Shown one piece after another: positions 1 to 9,536 of a stretch of DNA of 64,000 nt (its first letter is position 1; each line of letters starts with the position of its first letter). A program made the translations under genes and the position numbers. Source of the DNA: Rana temporaria (taxonomy: Eukaryota > Chordata > Amphibia > Anura > Ranidae). The notes under the pieces were generated by a model. That model was not told where the DNA came from, made no database searches, and saw nothing but the letters and a program-made list of their open reading frames with translations. The stretch lies in NCBI RefSeq assembly GCF_905171775.1, contig NC_053501.1, positions 12,554,844 through 12,618,843 on the forward strand, given 5' to 3'.

Positions 1-316
1 GGAATACGAAACCATGTAACGCACGTCGCATTTAAAAAAAACGTTGGGGCGCCGTAATTTCGCGCAAAGCACGTCAGGAAATTTTAACACGGAGCACGCG
101 CAGAACGTTCGGCGCGGGAACGCGCCTAATTTAAATGGTGCCCGCCCCATTTGAATTAGGCGGGCTTGCGCCGAGTGGATTTACGTTACACTGCTGCAAG
201 TTTACAGGTAAGAGCTTTGTGAATCAGGCACTTACGCTGTAAACCTGCGGCGGTGTAACGTAAATGGGATATGTTACGCTGCCGTGGAGCAACGTAAATG
301 TATCTGAATCTGGCCC
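1..316. repeat. Family A foldback element, right part (cut by window edge)
   Basis: This is the right half of a dispersed foldback element seen in six other places (14747, 24688, 31309, 40430, 56006, 57947). It shares the ACGCGCCTAATTTAAAT stretch, the GCGGGCTTGCGCCG stretch and the terminal hairpin around GCAAGTTTACAGGTAAGAG / TTTGTGAATCAGGC. It ends with TATCTGAATCTGGCCC, the inverted partner of the GGGCCAGATTCA start seen in complete copies. There is no coding potential. The left half lies outside the window. Confidence 0.85.
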
Positions 317-321
317 TAAAT

Positions 322-535
322 CTTTTTTTCTCCAGACGTAAACAAACCTCCCAACTTTTTGAGATGGGAACGAGGAACACCTATTAGCAAAAGTATGTAG
401 GCATAGGAAACGCCCACTGCCACGCCCCTTTAAAGGAGAATTATGCAGAGAAAAAAATTATTGGTTAAACCCCAAAGTTCTTTTTTTTTCTTCCTGCCCA
501 GGCCAATTTTCAGATTTCAGCACTCTCACTCTCTT
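322..535. repeat. Family B dispersed repeat, partial
   Basis: The stretch from about 346 (CCTCCCAACTTTTTGAGATG, then GGCATAGGAAACGCC and CCTTTAAAGGAGAATTA) is repeated at 63650-63780 near the other end of the window, with about 80 percent identity by eye. It is therefore a dispersed repeat and not single-copy DNA. A T-run follows at about 480. The superfamily is unknown. Confidence 0.7.
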
Positions 536-705
536 ATTGACAATTGCGCGGTCATACAACACTGTACCCAAATGACATTTTTTATAAAAAAATTTTTTTT
601 TACACAAATTCAACTTTATTTTGGTGGTATTCAGTCGGAAAAACCATCCAAGGTTTTTCCGACTGGAAAACCGATCGTGTGTACGCGGCATCACACTGAT
701 CTGGA
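536..705 (+). repeat. Fragments of families C and D
   Basis: TTGACAATTGCGCGGTC and TTTTGGTGGTATTCAG match the internal part of family C (compare 37730-37815 and 51360-51445). They are followed by a short copy of the end of family D, AAAACCGATCGTGTGTACGC, as at 31180-31200 and 57897-57912. Both pieces are heavily decayed. There is no coding potential. Confidence 0.6.
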
Positions 706-1355
706 AGAAACACACAAAGCACACCGAGATTTAGGAAGAAGACACCCAATGGATGGATTTGGATAATATTTGATCATAATGGAGTTCAGCTTTGGATTTT
801 ATGTGTTTATTTGTATCGGTTGAAGTAGATGAACTTTGTCTTCTTTCAATCTTTTTAACACTCATTCTGAAGGCATGTCCTAGCTCAGCATCTACAGAGC
901 AAAAGCAGGTAATAATCTGCCATATTGTTCACTAACATTCTTGCCATGTATAAAGCTCCATGAAGTTTCTCTTTTTTTTTCTTTCAAAACTTCAGTTTAA
1001 ATTAAAGTTTTTTGTTTTTTTGTTCAGCGTATACATGAAAAATTCAGCATAATGTGGGAAATTCAGAGATGGATGCTGTGGTTGCGCTGTGCGTTGTATT
1101 CCTTAAATAGCCGCGGACAGATGGTCTGCGAGAAGAATGGTTTCCCACACCTGCGTTATATACGCTCTCCCCTGACACACTCAACCTATTCAATCAGACG
1201 GGGATGAAAGAGACGCCTGAACCTCCCGCTGTGCTCCTAACAATCTGCACCGCCGTACACGGAAATACGTCCGGATCTGCAGTGTAACGTATGGAAGTCT
1301 CACCACCATCACAGAGCCGACTGATTGATTCCACTGACATGTAAAAAAGAAAAAA
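706..1355. other. Unassigned DNA, no gene seen
   Basis: I see no long open frame, no repeat shared with the rest of the window, and no RNA gene. The segment is AT-rich up to 1060 and then more mixed (1060-1340). It could be an unrecognised old repeat or single-copy DNA. Confidence 0.5.
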
Positions 1356-1405
1356 AATCATAATGTTATTAATATTAATAACAACAATAATGATAATAAT
1401 AAGGA

Positions 1406-2435
1406 ATGGAGGGAGGGAGGGAGGGAGGGAGGGAGGAAGCAAGAAGGAAAGGAACACAGAAACCAAGAGGGGAGGGGAGGAAAAAAGGAAGAAAAGAAAG
1501 GAGGGAGAGAAAAAAGGAGAAAGAGGGGAAGGAGGGCAAAGAAAGGATGAGGGAAAGGAAGTAAGGAAGGAAGGAAGGAAGGAAGGCAATAAAAGGATGA
1601 GGGGATGGAAGGAAGGCAAAGAAAGGATGAGGGGAGAGGAAGGAAGGAAGGAAGACAATAAAAGGATGAGGGGAAGGAAGGAAGGCAATAAAAGGATGAG
1701 GGGAAGGAAGGAAGGCAATAAAATGATGAGGGAAAGGAAGGGGAAGAGGAAGGATGAGGGAAAGGAATGGGAAGAGGAAGGATGAGGGGAATGAATGGGA
1801 AGAAGAAGGAAGGAAGGGTCGAAAGAAGGATGAGGGGCTGGAATGGGAAGAGGAAGGAAGGAAGGAAAGGAGGGAGAAAAAATGAGGAGAAAAAAGGAAG
1901 GAAGTAAGAAAGGCAAATAAAGGATAAGGGGAAGGAAGGAAGTCAATAAAAGGATTAGGGAAAGGGGAAGAATGAGGGGAAGGAATGGGAAGAGGAAGAA
2001 AGTAAGGAAGGATGGATGGAAGGAATGAAGGAATTAAGGGAAGAAGGAAAGGAGGGAGAAAAAAAAGGAGGAAGATGGAAAAGGAAGTAAGTAAGGTAGG
2101 TAAAGAAAGGATAAGGGGAAGGAAGGTAGGAAGACAAAAAAGTATGAGGGAAGAAGTAGGATGAGGGGAAGAGGAAGAATGACGGAAAGGAATGGGAAGC
2201 GGAAGGAAGGAAGGAAGGGAGGACGGAAGGAAGGAAGGAAGGAAGGGGAAGGATGAGGGAAAGAGGAAGAGAGGAAGGAAAGGAGAAAAAAGGAGGAAGA
2301 GGGGAAGGAAGGAAGTAAGCAAGACAAAGAAGGCATAAGGGGAAGGAAGGGATACAATAAAAAAGATGAGGGAAAGGAAGGGGAAGAGTAAGGATGAGGG
2401 GGATGAATAGGAAGAGAAAGGATTATGGAAAGAGT
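1406..2435 (+). repeat. Polypurine tract, left part (GGAA/GGAT/AGGG rich)
   Basis: About 1.03 kb on the + strand is almost all A and G, built from degenerate GGAA, GGAT and GAGG units with longer recurring phrases such as GGAAGGCAATAAAAGGATGA. It is interrupted at 2451 by the L1 insertion and resumes at 9537, so the tract before insertion was about 1.65 kb. Long open frames on either strand here (runs of E/K/R/G or S/F/P/L) are products of the composition. AT-rich DNA with short AAT/AAC runs precedes it (1353-1405). Confidence 0.95.
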
Positions 2436-2450
2436 AAGGATGATGGGGAG
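2436..2450 (+). other. Left target-site duplication of the L1 insertion
   Basis: AAGGATGATGGGGAG at 2436-2450 is repeated exactly at 9537-9551, immediately after the L1 poly(A). A perfect 15-bp duplication is the expected mark of target-primed reverse transcription by an L1 machinery. It defines the element as 2451-9536. Confidence 0.9.
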
Positions 2451-3620
2451 CTCCCCTGCCTTCAAATGTATTATATTGCCTCTCAATTGGCCCACGTACA
2501 CTGGTGGTTTTACCCCGAAGCCAACAATGCAGCCACTGCATTGGAGGCAGCCATCCTCACCTCCTATGAATCCCTGCAAAATTTGATTCATCGTATGTCC
2601 CTTGGGGGGCGGGAGGGAACGAGTATTATAGCTATGACTCTACGGATTATTAAACTCACTAAATTGCAAGTCCCCTCCAGCAGTAATACATACTCACCGA
2701 ACACTCCACTGTGGGGGAATCCGAACCTTCCGGAATTTTTCCGTAGATCGGATGGGGGATACTGGTCGAAAAGGGGGGTAAAAACTATTTTACATCTGTT
2801 CTCAGGCAATGTGTTTCGTACTTTTGAGGAATTTCGTAGAGACTATAATCTGCCACGCACGGCTTACTTCCTTTACCTACAGATACGCCACACTGCAGCA
2901 ACGCAGTTTGGCCTTCGTAACATAGTCGTCCAGCTTTCTCGGCTGGAGCGACTACTAACTGACCCCTCGCACACCAAGTTAGTCTCCACATATTATGGGT
3001 CTCTCCTGCACACTACGACTCAAAGGCTGAGCAAAGCGGCTGCTAGCTGGAGAGCCGACATCCCTGAACTGACGGAGGAGATCTGGCAGGAGGTATTGCC
3101 CCTCCAGGTCCCCTCTGTCATTTCGTCCCGTGACAAGGTAATACAGACCAAACTGTTATATAGATCCTACTTCACACCATGCTTACTGTTCAAACTCAGC
3201 AGAATCCCCTCAGCGCTATGCTCCCGATGCGGCGCGGCCGATGGCACGTTCTTTCATATGATGTGGGAGTGTGCTCCGATTAGGAAGTTCTGGTCGGAGG
3301 TCACGGCCTTCATTAGCTCGCTGACTGAGATACCCAATATATGTAATCCTCTGAGGTGTTTACTGGGCCACATTGATGACGAGACTATATCTAAGAATAT
3401 GCAAACCTTCCTGCGGATAGTACTGTTCTATGCTAAGAAGTCTATAACCTTCCACTGGAAGTCTCCATCCTTACCTACCATTACCTTTTGGCTCACCACC
3501 ATCAATCGTGCTATACCGCTGTATAAGATGACATATGAGGCCAGAGGGTGTCCAAAAAAATTCTTGAAGGTCTGGGGCTCTTGGGTTGATTCCGAGAGCA
3601 CCATACCTCCTGCTCCTTGA
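2451..3620 (+). pseudogene. L1 ORF2 C-terminal fragment with RVT zinc finger
   Basis: About 389 codons are open with no stop or frameshift, ending at TGA 3618-3620. The frame extends upstream into the purine tract only by chance. Residues match the region downstream of the reverse transcriptase in frog L1 proteins, including a basic segment ending in KLLYRSYFTP and the zinc-binding motif CSRCGAADGTFFHMMWEC (near 3216-3270, C-x2-C then H-x4-C), followed by IRKFWSEV. The endonuclease and the catalytic reverse transcriptase domain are absent because of 5' truncation, so the fragment cannot mobilise itself. No start codon of its own is expected. The identification rests on motif order and context, not on a search. 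Confidence 0.88.
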
Positions 3621-4312
3621 ACTTTGACTGATACCTCTGCCTGTTGAATAGAACTAAGTGAGTAAATTAACGATTCTGTTGTTTTTCTCCCACCTTTCTC
3701 TGTGTGTTTTTATGAAAATGCTCAATGTGTACCAGCTACCAAAGTTTTGTAAAATGATGTACTGGGCGATGTTCGCCTAGGACAGTGATGGCGAACGCGT
3801 GGCACGCGTGCCGCTCCCGGCACGGCAAGCTGTTTTGGTGGGCACGCGGTGACAATGCAGAAATGTCAAAGAAAAAAAAATTAAATCGTCAACCGCAACT
3901 AGAAACTACATTTCCCACACTACCCTGTGCTAGCGGTGACGTGTCCGAGTGGGCGTAACTTAGAATGAGCGCCCGGAGGTCACGTGTTAGCTTGCTACCC
4001 AATGAGAGCTCTCAGATCATCCACTGCCTGACGTGCTGCTGGGCGTGACTGGGAGCATGAGGAGAAGACGCACGGCGGGAAAGAGCTGCAAGACTCGTGA
4101 AGCCATCTTCTTCATTGCGCAGTTTGATTCAGCTGCAGACAAAGGTAAGAATACTTATTACTCGAATACTATTTAGACATGGGATACCTGGGTCGTTTTA
4201 TGGGTTGCCCTGCTAACATCACCCAATCTAAAATGTAAAATTTTGCTGAACAATTACTTTAGCTAATCTCGCTGGTGGGTGTTCTGACAGTTGCTGACTG
4301 ACTTGGGAAACT

Positions 4313-5115
4313 TTGTTCTGCAAACATATTACCCCCCTCATTGCTGTTATTGGGTCTAGTTGTCCTTTGCAAACATATTACCCCCCTCATTGCAAATGAC
4401 ACCTATGCCCAATAACAGCAATGAGGGAGGTAATATGTTTGCAAATGACACCTAGGCCCAAAAACAGCAATGAGGGAGGTAATATGTTTGCAAATGACAC
4501 CTAGGCCCAAAAACAGCAATGAGGGAGGTAATATGTTTGCTGTTATTGGGCATAGGTGTCATTTGCAAACATATTACCTCCCTCATTGCTGTTATTGGGC
4601 ATAGGTGTCATTTGCAATGAGGGGGGGTAATATGTTTGCAAAGGACACCTAGGCCCAATAAAAGCAATGAGGGGGGTAATATGTTTGCAAATGACACCCA
4701 GGCCCAATAACAGCAATGAGGGGGGTAATATGTTTGCAAAGGACACCTAGGCCCAATAAAAGCAATGAGGGGGGTAATATGTTTGCAAATGACACCCAGG
4801 CCCAATAACAGCAATGAGGGGGGTAATATGTTTGCTGTTATTGGGCCTAGGTGTCATTTGCAAACATATTACCCCCCTCATTGCTGTTATTGGGTCTAGG
4901 TGTCCTTTGCAAACATATTACCCCCCTCATTGCAAATGAGGGGGGTAATATGTTTGCAAATGACACCTAGGCCCAATAACAGCAATGAGGGGGGTAATAT
5001 GTTTGCAAATGACACCTAGGCCCAAAAACAGCAATGAGGGAGGTAATATGTTTGCTGTTATTGGGCATAGGTGTCATTTGCAAACATATAACCCCCATCA
5101 TTGCTGTTATTGGGC
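4313..5115. repeat. 49-bp minisatellite that switches orientation
   Basis: The unit contains CAAACATATTACCCCCCTCA, then TTGCTGTTATTGGGCCTAGG, then TGTCATTTG, with a period of about 49 bp. Copies lie on both strands. Forward blocks are near 4313-4400, 4530-4615, 4830-4935 and 5055-5115. Reverse blocks are near 4400-4525, 4620-4830 and 4940-5050. Neighbouring blocks can pair as hairpins. Copies differ by few bases, so the spread is recent. It lies inside the hAT element upstream of its transposase gene and is not coding. Confidence 0.88.
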
Positions 5116-5119
5116 CTGT

Positions 5120-5800
5120 GTCCTGGCCTATGGACAACAATGACACACTTTTTTTTTTTTTTCATTTTAGCCCTTTGGATTCTTCTTTGCAATTCTTGTA
5201 GAATCTACAGCAGCTTCCAGACCCAGCAGAGCGGTGTCAGCAGCGGCACAGCGCGACTTCTTGTTTCACAGGACATTGGACGATTTGAGCTTATATCTGT
5301 CTACATTAAAAAAAGTAAGTTGCTAAGGGTCACATCTGGCCCCCGGGCTACGGTAGTTTCCTGTGTCCCTATGGACAACAATGAAAACATATTTTTTTTT
5401 TCATTACAGCCCTCTCTCCGGGATTCTACTTTGCAAATCTTGTAGAATGTACAGCAGCTTTCAGACCCAGCAGAGCGGTGTCAGCAGCGGCACAGCACGC
5501 CTTGTTGTTTCACAGGACATTGGACGATTTGAGCTTATATCTGTCTACATTACAGAAACGTAAGTTGCTAAGGGTCACATCTGGCCCCCGGGCTATGGTA
5601 GTTTCCTGTGTCCCTATGGACAACAATGAAAACATATTTTTTTTTTCATTACAGCCCTCTCTTTGGGATTCTTCTTTGCAATTCAGAATCTACAGCAGCT
5701 TCCAGACCCAGCATAGCGGTGTCAGCAGCGGCACAGCGCGACTTCTTGTTTCACAGGATATTGGACGATGTATATCTGTCTACAAAACCGTGAGTTGTTC
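5120..5800 (+). repeat. Three tandem exon-like units with splice-site signals
   Basis: Three diverged copies of a roughly 245-bp unit each have a pyrimidine run ending in AG (5170, 5409, 5654), a body of 144, 150 and 135 bp, and a GTAAG/GTGAG donor-like site (5315, 5560, 5790). Body boundaries are therefore about 5171-5314, 5410-5559 and 5655-5789. All three lengths are multiples of three. Shared words include CAGCAGAGCGGTGTCAGCAG and CAGGACATTGGACGATTTGA. They lie just upstream of the transposase exon, whose own acceptor is TTTTTTGTAG ending at 5910. I infer a duplicated 5' exon; whether it is coding is undecided because more than one frame is open. Confidence 0.7.
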
Positions 5801-5926
5801 TACCTTTTTTGTGAAATGTTGCAATAATATTTTTGGTATAGGTAGGTAGGGATAGATTTGTATTGGGTGCTTCATCCATCCTTATTTTATACATTTTGTG
5901 TTTTTTGTAGACATGAACAACCAAAA

Positions 5927-7030
5927 ATGAGTACATCAAAAAAAGCAAAATTAAAAACAGATAGTGGAAGATCATTCCAAGAGACCTGGACACAGTCATT
6001 TGGAGTGATTGAACGCAATGGGAAAGCGTTATGTGTTCTGTGTAGTGAAAGTGTGGTATCTCGCACATCTAGTGTCAAACGTCATTTTGATACCAACCAC
6101 AAAAGTGTTGCCGAACTTGGTGTAGCTGAAAGAAAAGAGTTTCTTGATGGGAAATTGAAGAGATATCACTGCCAGTATCGTAGTTTTTGCAACTATCTTT
6201 CTAAAACAAATTATCTGGCAAATGCCAGCTTTGAAATTTCACTGTGCATAGCAAAACATGGAAAGCCCCTCTCTGATGGCGATTTTATCAAAACGGCCAT
6301 GTTGGCTGTGAGTAATTCCCTTTTTCATGAATTTCCAAACAAGGACAAAATTAAGCAACGAATCTCTGAAATGCCACTTAGCAGAAATACTGTTAAAGAT
6401 AGAGTCCTGCGTATGGCAAGTGATGTTAGTCAGCAGCTCACCACTGACTTACAAAAGGCAGCCTGTTACTCCATGTGCTTGGATGAAAGCACAGACATAA
6501 ATAATCATGCAAGGCTAGCAGTAATTTTGCGTTATGCTGTTGGTGACACCATGAGAGAGGAGCTCATGAAACTGTTGTCTTTGCCTGGAAGAACACAAGG
6601 GATAGATATCTACAATGCTGTGATGGAGGCTTTTGTCTCACAAGACATAAGGCCAGAAAAAGTGGTTTCAGTTACTAGTGACGGGGCACCTTCCATGGTG
6701 GGGGTAACATCTGGTTTCATACAGTTTTTTGTCAAAGAAGCAAAGCACCCAGTCATTCAATTTCATTGTATTATACATCAAGAAGCTCTTTGTGCCAAGG
6801 AAAGCAGCAAAATATTAGACGATATCCTCAAGGATGTCACAAAAATGGTGAATTACATCATGGCTCGTGCTCTTAATTTTCGACAGTTTCAAGCACTTCT
6901 TGATGAGGTACAGGCACAGTATAATACTTTACTTATGTACAATAATGTACGATGGCTAAGCAGAGGACGGGTCTTGGAGAGATTTGTAGCCTGTTTGGAT
7001 GAAATTGCAAAGAAGAATCCAAAGGGCTAA
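5927..7030 (+). pseudogene. hAT transposase, BED-finger type, C-terminally truncated
   Basis: An acceptor-like AG at 5910 precedes two ATGs. The first (5913) is closed after five codons, so I choose the ATG at 5927 (A at -3), giving 367 residues. A BED-like zinc finger has C36, C39, H53 and H58. The RNase H-like core shows D186 in CLDESTDI and D252 in SVTSDGAPS, with FHCIIHQEALC near 279-289. It resembles the SCAND3/ZBED/GTF2IRD2-related hAT transposases, which usually run to about 600 residues. The third acidic residue and the C-terminal dimerisation region are missing. The last residues (IAKKNPKG) come from an inverted piece of the element's own upstream exon, so the protein is almost certainly inactive. 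Confidence 0.88.
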
Positions 7031-7056
7031 AATGAAAAAAACAAAAATGTGTCATT

Positions 7057-8455
7057 GCATCTTTACCAATGCCCAGCCAAGGCATCTTTACCAATGCCCA
7101 GACAAGGCATCTTTACCAATGCCCAGCCAAGGCATCTTTAAAAATGCCCAGCAATGGCATCTTTAATAATGCCCAGGCAAGGCATCTTTACCAATGCCCA
7201 GCCAAGGCATCTTTACCAATGCCCAGACAAGGCATCTTTACCAATGCCCAGCCAAGGCATCTTTAAAAATGCCCAGCAATGGCATCTTTAATAATGCCCA
7301 GGCAAGGCATCTTTACCAATGCCCAGCCAAGGCATCTTTAAAAATGCCCAGCAATGGCATCTTTACCAATGCCCAGACAAGGCATCTTTACCAATGCCCA
7401 GCCAAGGCATCTTTAAAAATGCCCAGCAATGGCATCTTTAATAATGCCCAGGCAAGGCATCTTTACCAATGCCCAGCCAAGGCATCTTTACCAATGCCCA
7501 GACAAGGCATCTTTACCAATGCCCAGCCAAGGCATCTTTAAAAATGCCCAGCAATGGCATCTTTAATAATGCCCAGGCAAGGCATCTTTACCAATGCCCA
7601 GCCAAGGCATCTTTAAAAATGCCCAGCAATGGCATCTTTAATAATGCCCAGGCAAGGCATCTTTACCAATGCCCAGCCAAGGCATCTTTAAAAATGCCCA
7701 GCCAAGGTATCTTTAAAAATGCCCACTGCTCTGCTGGGTCTGGAAGCTGCTGTAGATTCTAATCTACAAGAATTGCAAAGAAGAATCCAAAGGGCTAAAA
7801 TGAAAAAAACAAAAATGTGTCATTGCATCTTTACCAATGCCCAGCCAAGGCATCTTTACCAATGCCCAGACAAGGCATCTTTACCAATGCCCAGCCAAGG
7901 CATCTTTAAAAATGCCCAGCAATGGCATCTTTAATAATGCCCAGGCAAGGCATCTTTACCAATGCCCAGCCAAGGCATCTTTAAAAATGCCCAGCAATGG
8001 CATCTTTAACAATGCCCAGGCAAGGCATCTTTACCAATGCCCAGCCAAGGCATCTTTACCAATGCCCAGACAAGGCATCTTTACCAATGCCCAGCCAAGG
8101 CATCTTTAAAAATGCCCAGCAATGGCATCTTTAATAATGCCCAGGCAAGGCATCTTTACCAATGCCCAGCCAAGGCATCTTTAAAAATGCCCAGCAATGG
8201 CATCTTTAATAATGCCCAGGCAAGGCATCTTTACCAATGCCCAGCCAAGGCATCTTTAAAAATGCCCAGCAATGGCATCTTTAATAATGCCCAGGCAAGG
8301 CATCTTTACCAATGCCCAGCCAAGGCATCTTTAAAAATGCCCAGTCATGGCATCTTTAATAATGCCCAGGCAAGGCATCTTTACCAATGCCCAGCTAAGG
8401 CATCTTTACCAATGCCCAGCCAAGGCATCTTTAATAATGCCCAGCAATAGATCAT
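7057..8455 (+). repeat. 25-bp minisatellite array 1, with higher-order structure
   Basis: The unit is about CATCTTTACCAATGCCCAGC plus CAAGG. Roughly 55 copies differ at a few fixed places (TTACC, TTAAA or TTAAT; CCAAGG, ACAAGG, CAATGG or GCAAGG), and the variants follow one another in a repeated order. Because 25 is not a multiple of three, all three frames stay open with a 25-residue period, which explains the many peptide-like frames. They are not genes. A break at 7724-7833 carries an inverted scrap of the upstream exon-like unit, and sequence from about 7008 recurs from about 7765. Confidence 0.92.
7724..7833 (-). repeat. Inverted copy of the hAT exon-like unit inside the minisatellite
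   Basis: Read on the minus strand this matches about 5141-5232, including the acceptor region (CATTTTAG then CCCTTTGGATTC) and CAGCTTCCAGACCCAGCAGA. A shorter inverted copy of the same piece lies at about 7008-7056 and supplies the stop codon of the transposase frame. A small local duplication (GTAGATTCTAATCTAC) marks a rearrangement point. This is evidence of inversion and duplication within the element. Confidence 0.82.
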
Positions 8456-8559
8456 TAGACTCATCCTCTGCTTATGTTCAATAATGTCTTTTAGCTATGC
8501 AAAGTATACTGTGCCTGTACCCATCACAGCATTGTAGATCTCTATCCCTTGTGTAAGCA
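8456..8559 (-). pseudogene. Inverted, internally deleted scraps of the hAT transposase gene
   Basis: On the minus strand 8521-8554 matches 6593-6626 of the transposase frame (ACACAAGGGATAGA, ATCTACAATGCTGTGATGG) with a couple of changes. 8501-8520 matches 6908-6930 (GTACAGGCACAGTATA). The two scraps are joined directly although about 280 bp separate them in the gene. The remaining part, 8456-8500, may be further downstream transposase sequence no longer present elsewhere in the element. It is not functional. Confidence 0.72.
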
Positions 8560-9190
8560 AATGCATCTTTACCAATGCCCAGCCAAGGCATCTAATGCCC
8601 AGCCAAGGCATCTTTACCAATCTTTACCAATGCCCAGACAAGGCATCTTTAAAAATGCCCAGCAATGGCATCTTTAAAGATGCCTTACCAAGGCATCTTT
8701 AATAATGCCCAGCAAAGCCATCTTTGGAAATGCCCAGCAAAGCCATCTTTGGAAATGCCCAGCAAAGCCATCTTTGGAAATGCCCAGCAAAGCCATCATT
8801 GGAAATGCCCAGCAAAGCCATCTTTGGAAATGCCCAGCAAAGCCATCTTTGGAAATGCCCAGCAAAGCCATCTTTGGAAATGCCCAGCAAAGCCATCTTT
8901 GGAAATGCCCAGCAAAGCCATCTTTGGAAATGCCCAGCAAAGCCATCTTTGGAAATGCCCAGCAAAGTCATCTTTGAAAATGCCCAGCAAAGTCATCTTT
9001 GAAAATGCCCAGCAAAGTCATCTTTGAAAATGGCCAGCAAAGTCATCTTTGAAAATGCCCAGCAAAGTCATCTTTGAAAATGCCCAGCAAAGCCATCTTT
9101 GGAAATGCCCAGCAAAGCCATCTTTGAAAATGCCTAGCAAAGGCATCCTTACCAGCGATCAGCAAAGGCATCTTTACCAGCGATCTGCAA
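8560..9190 (+). repeat. 25-bp minisatellite array 2
   Basis: The same 25-bp family as array 1, with the dominant unit AAATGCCCAGCAAAGCCATC plus TTTGG (8702-9140). Transitional units lie at both ends (8560-8700 and 9140-9190). About 18 near-identical units show local homogenisation separate from array 1. All frames are open on both strands by period alone and none is a gene. It lies between the inverted transposase scraps and the right end of the hAT element. Confidence 0.9.
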
Positions 9191-9454
9191 ATGTATCCTT
9201 ATCCAAAAATACATGCACAAGTACAGTTGTTGAGAATCTTTTTCAATAAAAAAAAAATGTTTAATAGAAAGCTCTGTTATTGTGTTTTTCTTTTAAAACA
9301 AAAGCTGTTAATTAGTTTGGACAAGTGTACGAGTTGATTTTTCTAAACGAAAACCTTGGTATTCATGTTTAATTGCAGTGTTGGCACTTCAAAAAAAAAT
9401 TAGGTTTTGTGTTGGAGTTTGGGCACTCGGGCTCAAAAAGGTTCGCCATCACTG
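9191..9454 (+). other. Right terminal region of the hAT element
   Basis: AT-rich DNA with AATAAAAAAAAAATG at 9244-9258, a possible polyadenylation signal for the transposase transcript, ending in the inverted repeat at 9441-9454. There is no open frame of note. Confidence 0.6.
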
Positions 9455-9536
9455 GCCTAGGATGTGTGTTTGTTGTATTGTCTGTTTTGTATGTACAAAA
9501 ATTTCAAAATAAAAATTTACCTTTAAAAAAAAAAAA

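Larger units (their letters stand above)
3783..9454 (+). mobile_element. hAT transposon, internally rearranged, 5.67 kb
   Basis: The 14-bp terminal inverted repeats CAGTGATGGCGAAC (3783-3796) and GTTCGCCATCACTG (9441-9454) are typical of hAT elements. They are flanked by a perfect 8-bp duplication GCCTAGGA (3775-3782 and 9455-9462). Inside, in order, are a GC-rich left end, an orientation-switching 49-bp minisatellite (4313-5115), three copies of an exon-like unit (5120-5800), a BED-finger transposase frame lacking its C-terminus (5927-7030), a 25-bp minisatellite (7057-8455), inverted scraps of its own transposase gene (8501-8554), a second 25-bp array (8560-9190) and an AT-rich right end. 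The element is probably non-autonomous as it stands. Confidence 0.93.
2451..9536 (+). mobile_element. 5'-truncated L1-clade retrotransposon (carrying a later hAT insertion)
   Basis: The insertion starts inside the ORF2 reading frame. It runs through the stop codon (3618-3620) and a 3' UTR that is split by a hAT element (3783-9454). The UTR resumes at 9463, has an AATAAA signal at 9508-9513 and ends in about 14 A. It is flanked by a perfect 15-bp duplication (2436-2450 and 9537-9551). Without the hAT the L1 copy is only about 1.4 kb, a usual 5'-truncated size. It landed in the polypurine tract. The nearly undamaged frame suggests a fairly young copy, yet it is older than the hAT inside it. Confidence 0.92.

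Noticed and set aside
1194..2591. Long minus-strand open frames (up to 388 residues, rich in S, F, P, L)
   Set aside because: They lie in the polypurine/polypyrimidine tract, where stop codons are rare by composition, and overlap in several frames. No domain or start context supports a gene. The same holds for 9504-10274.
7057..8455. CRISPR-like look of a regular short-repeat array
   Set aside because: There are no unique spacers between units, no leader and no cas genes, and the sequence context is a eukaryotic transposon.
7069..9027. Many overlapping peptide frames with a 25-residue period
   Set aside because: A 25-bp repeat without stops keeps all frames open, and the same text appears in every frame and on both strands. 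It is a minisatellite, not a repetitive protein gene.
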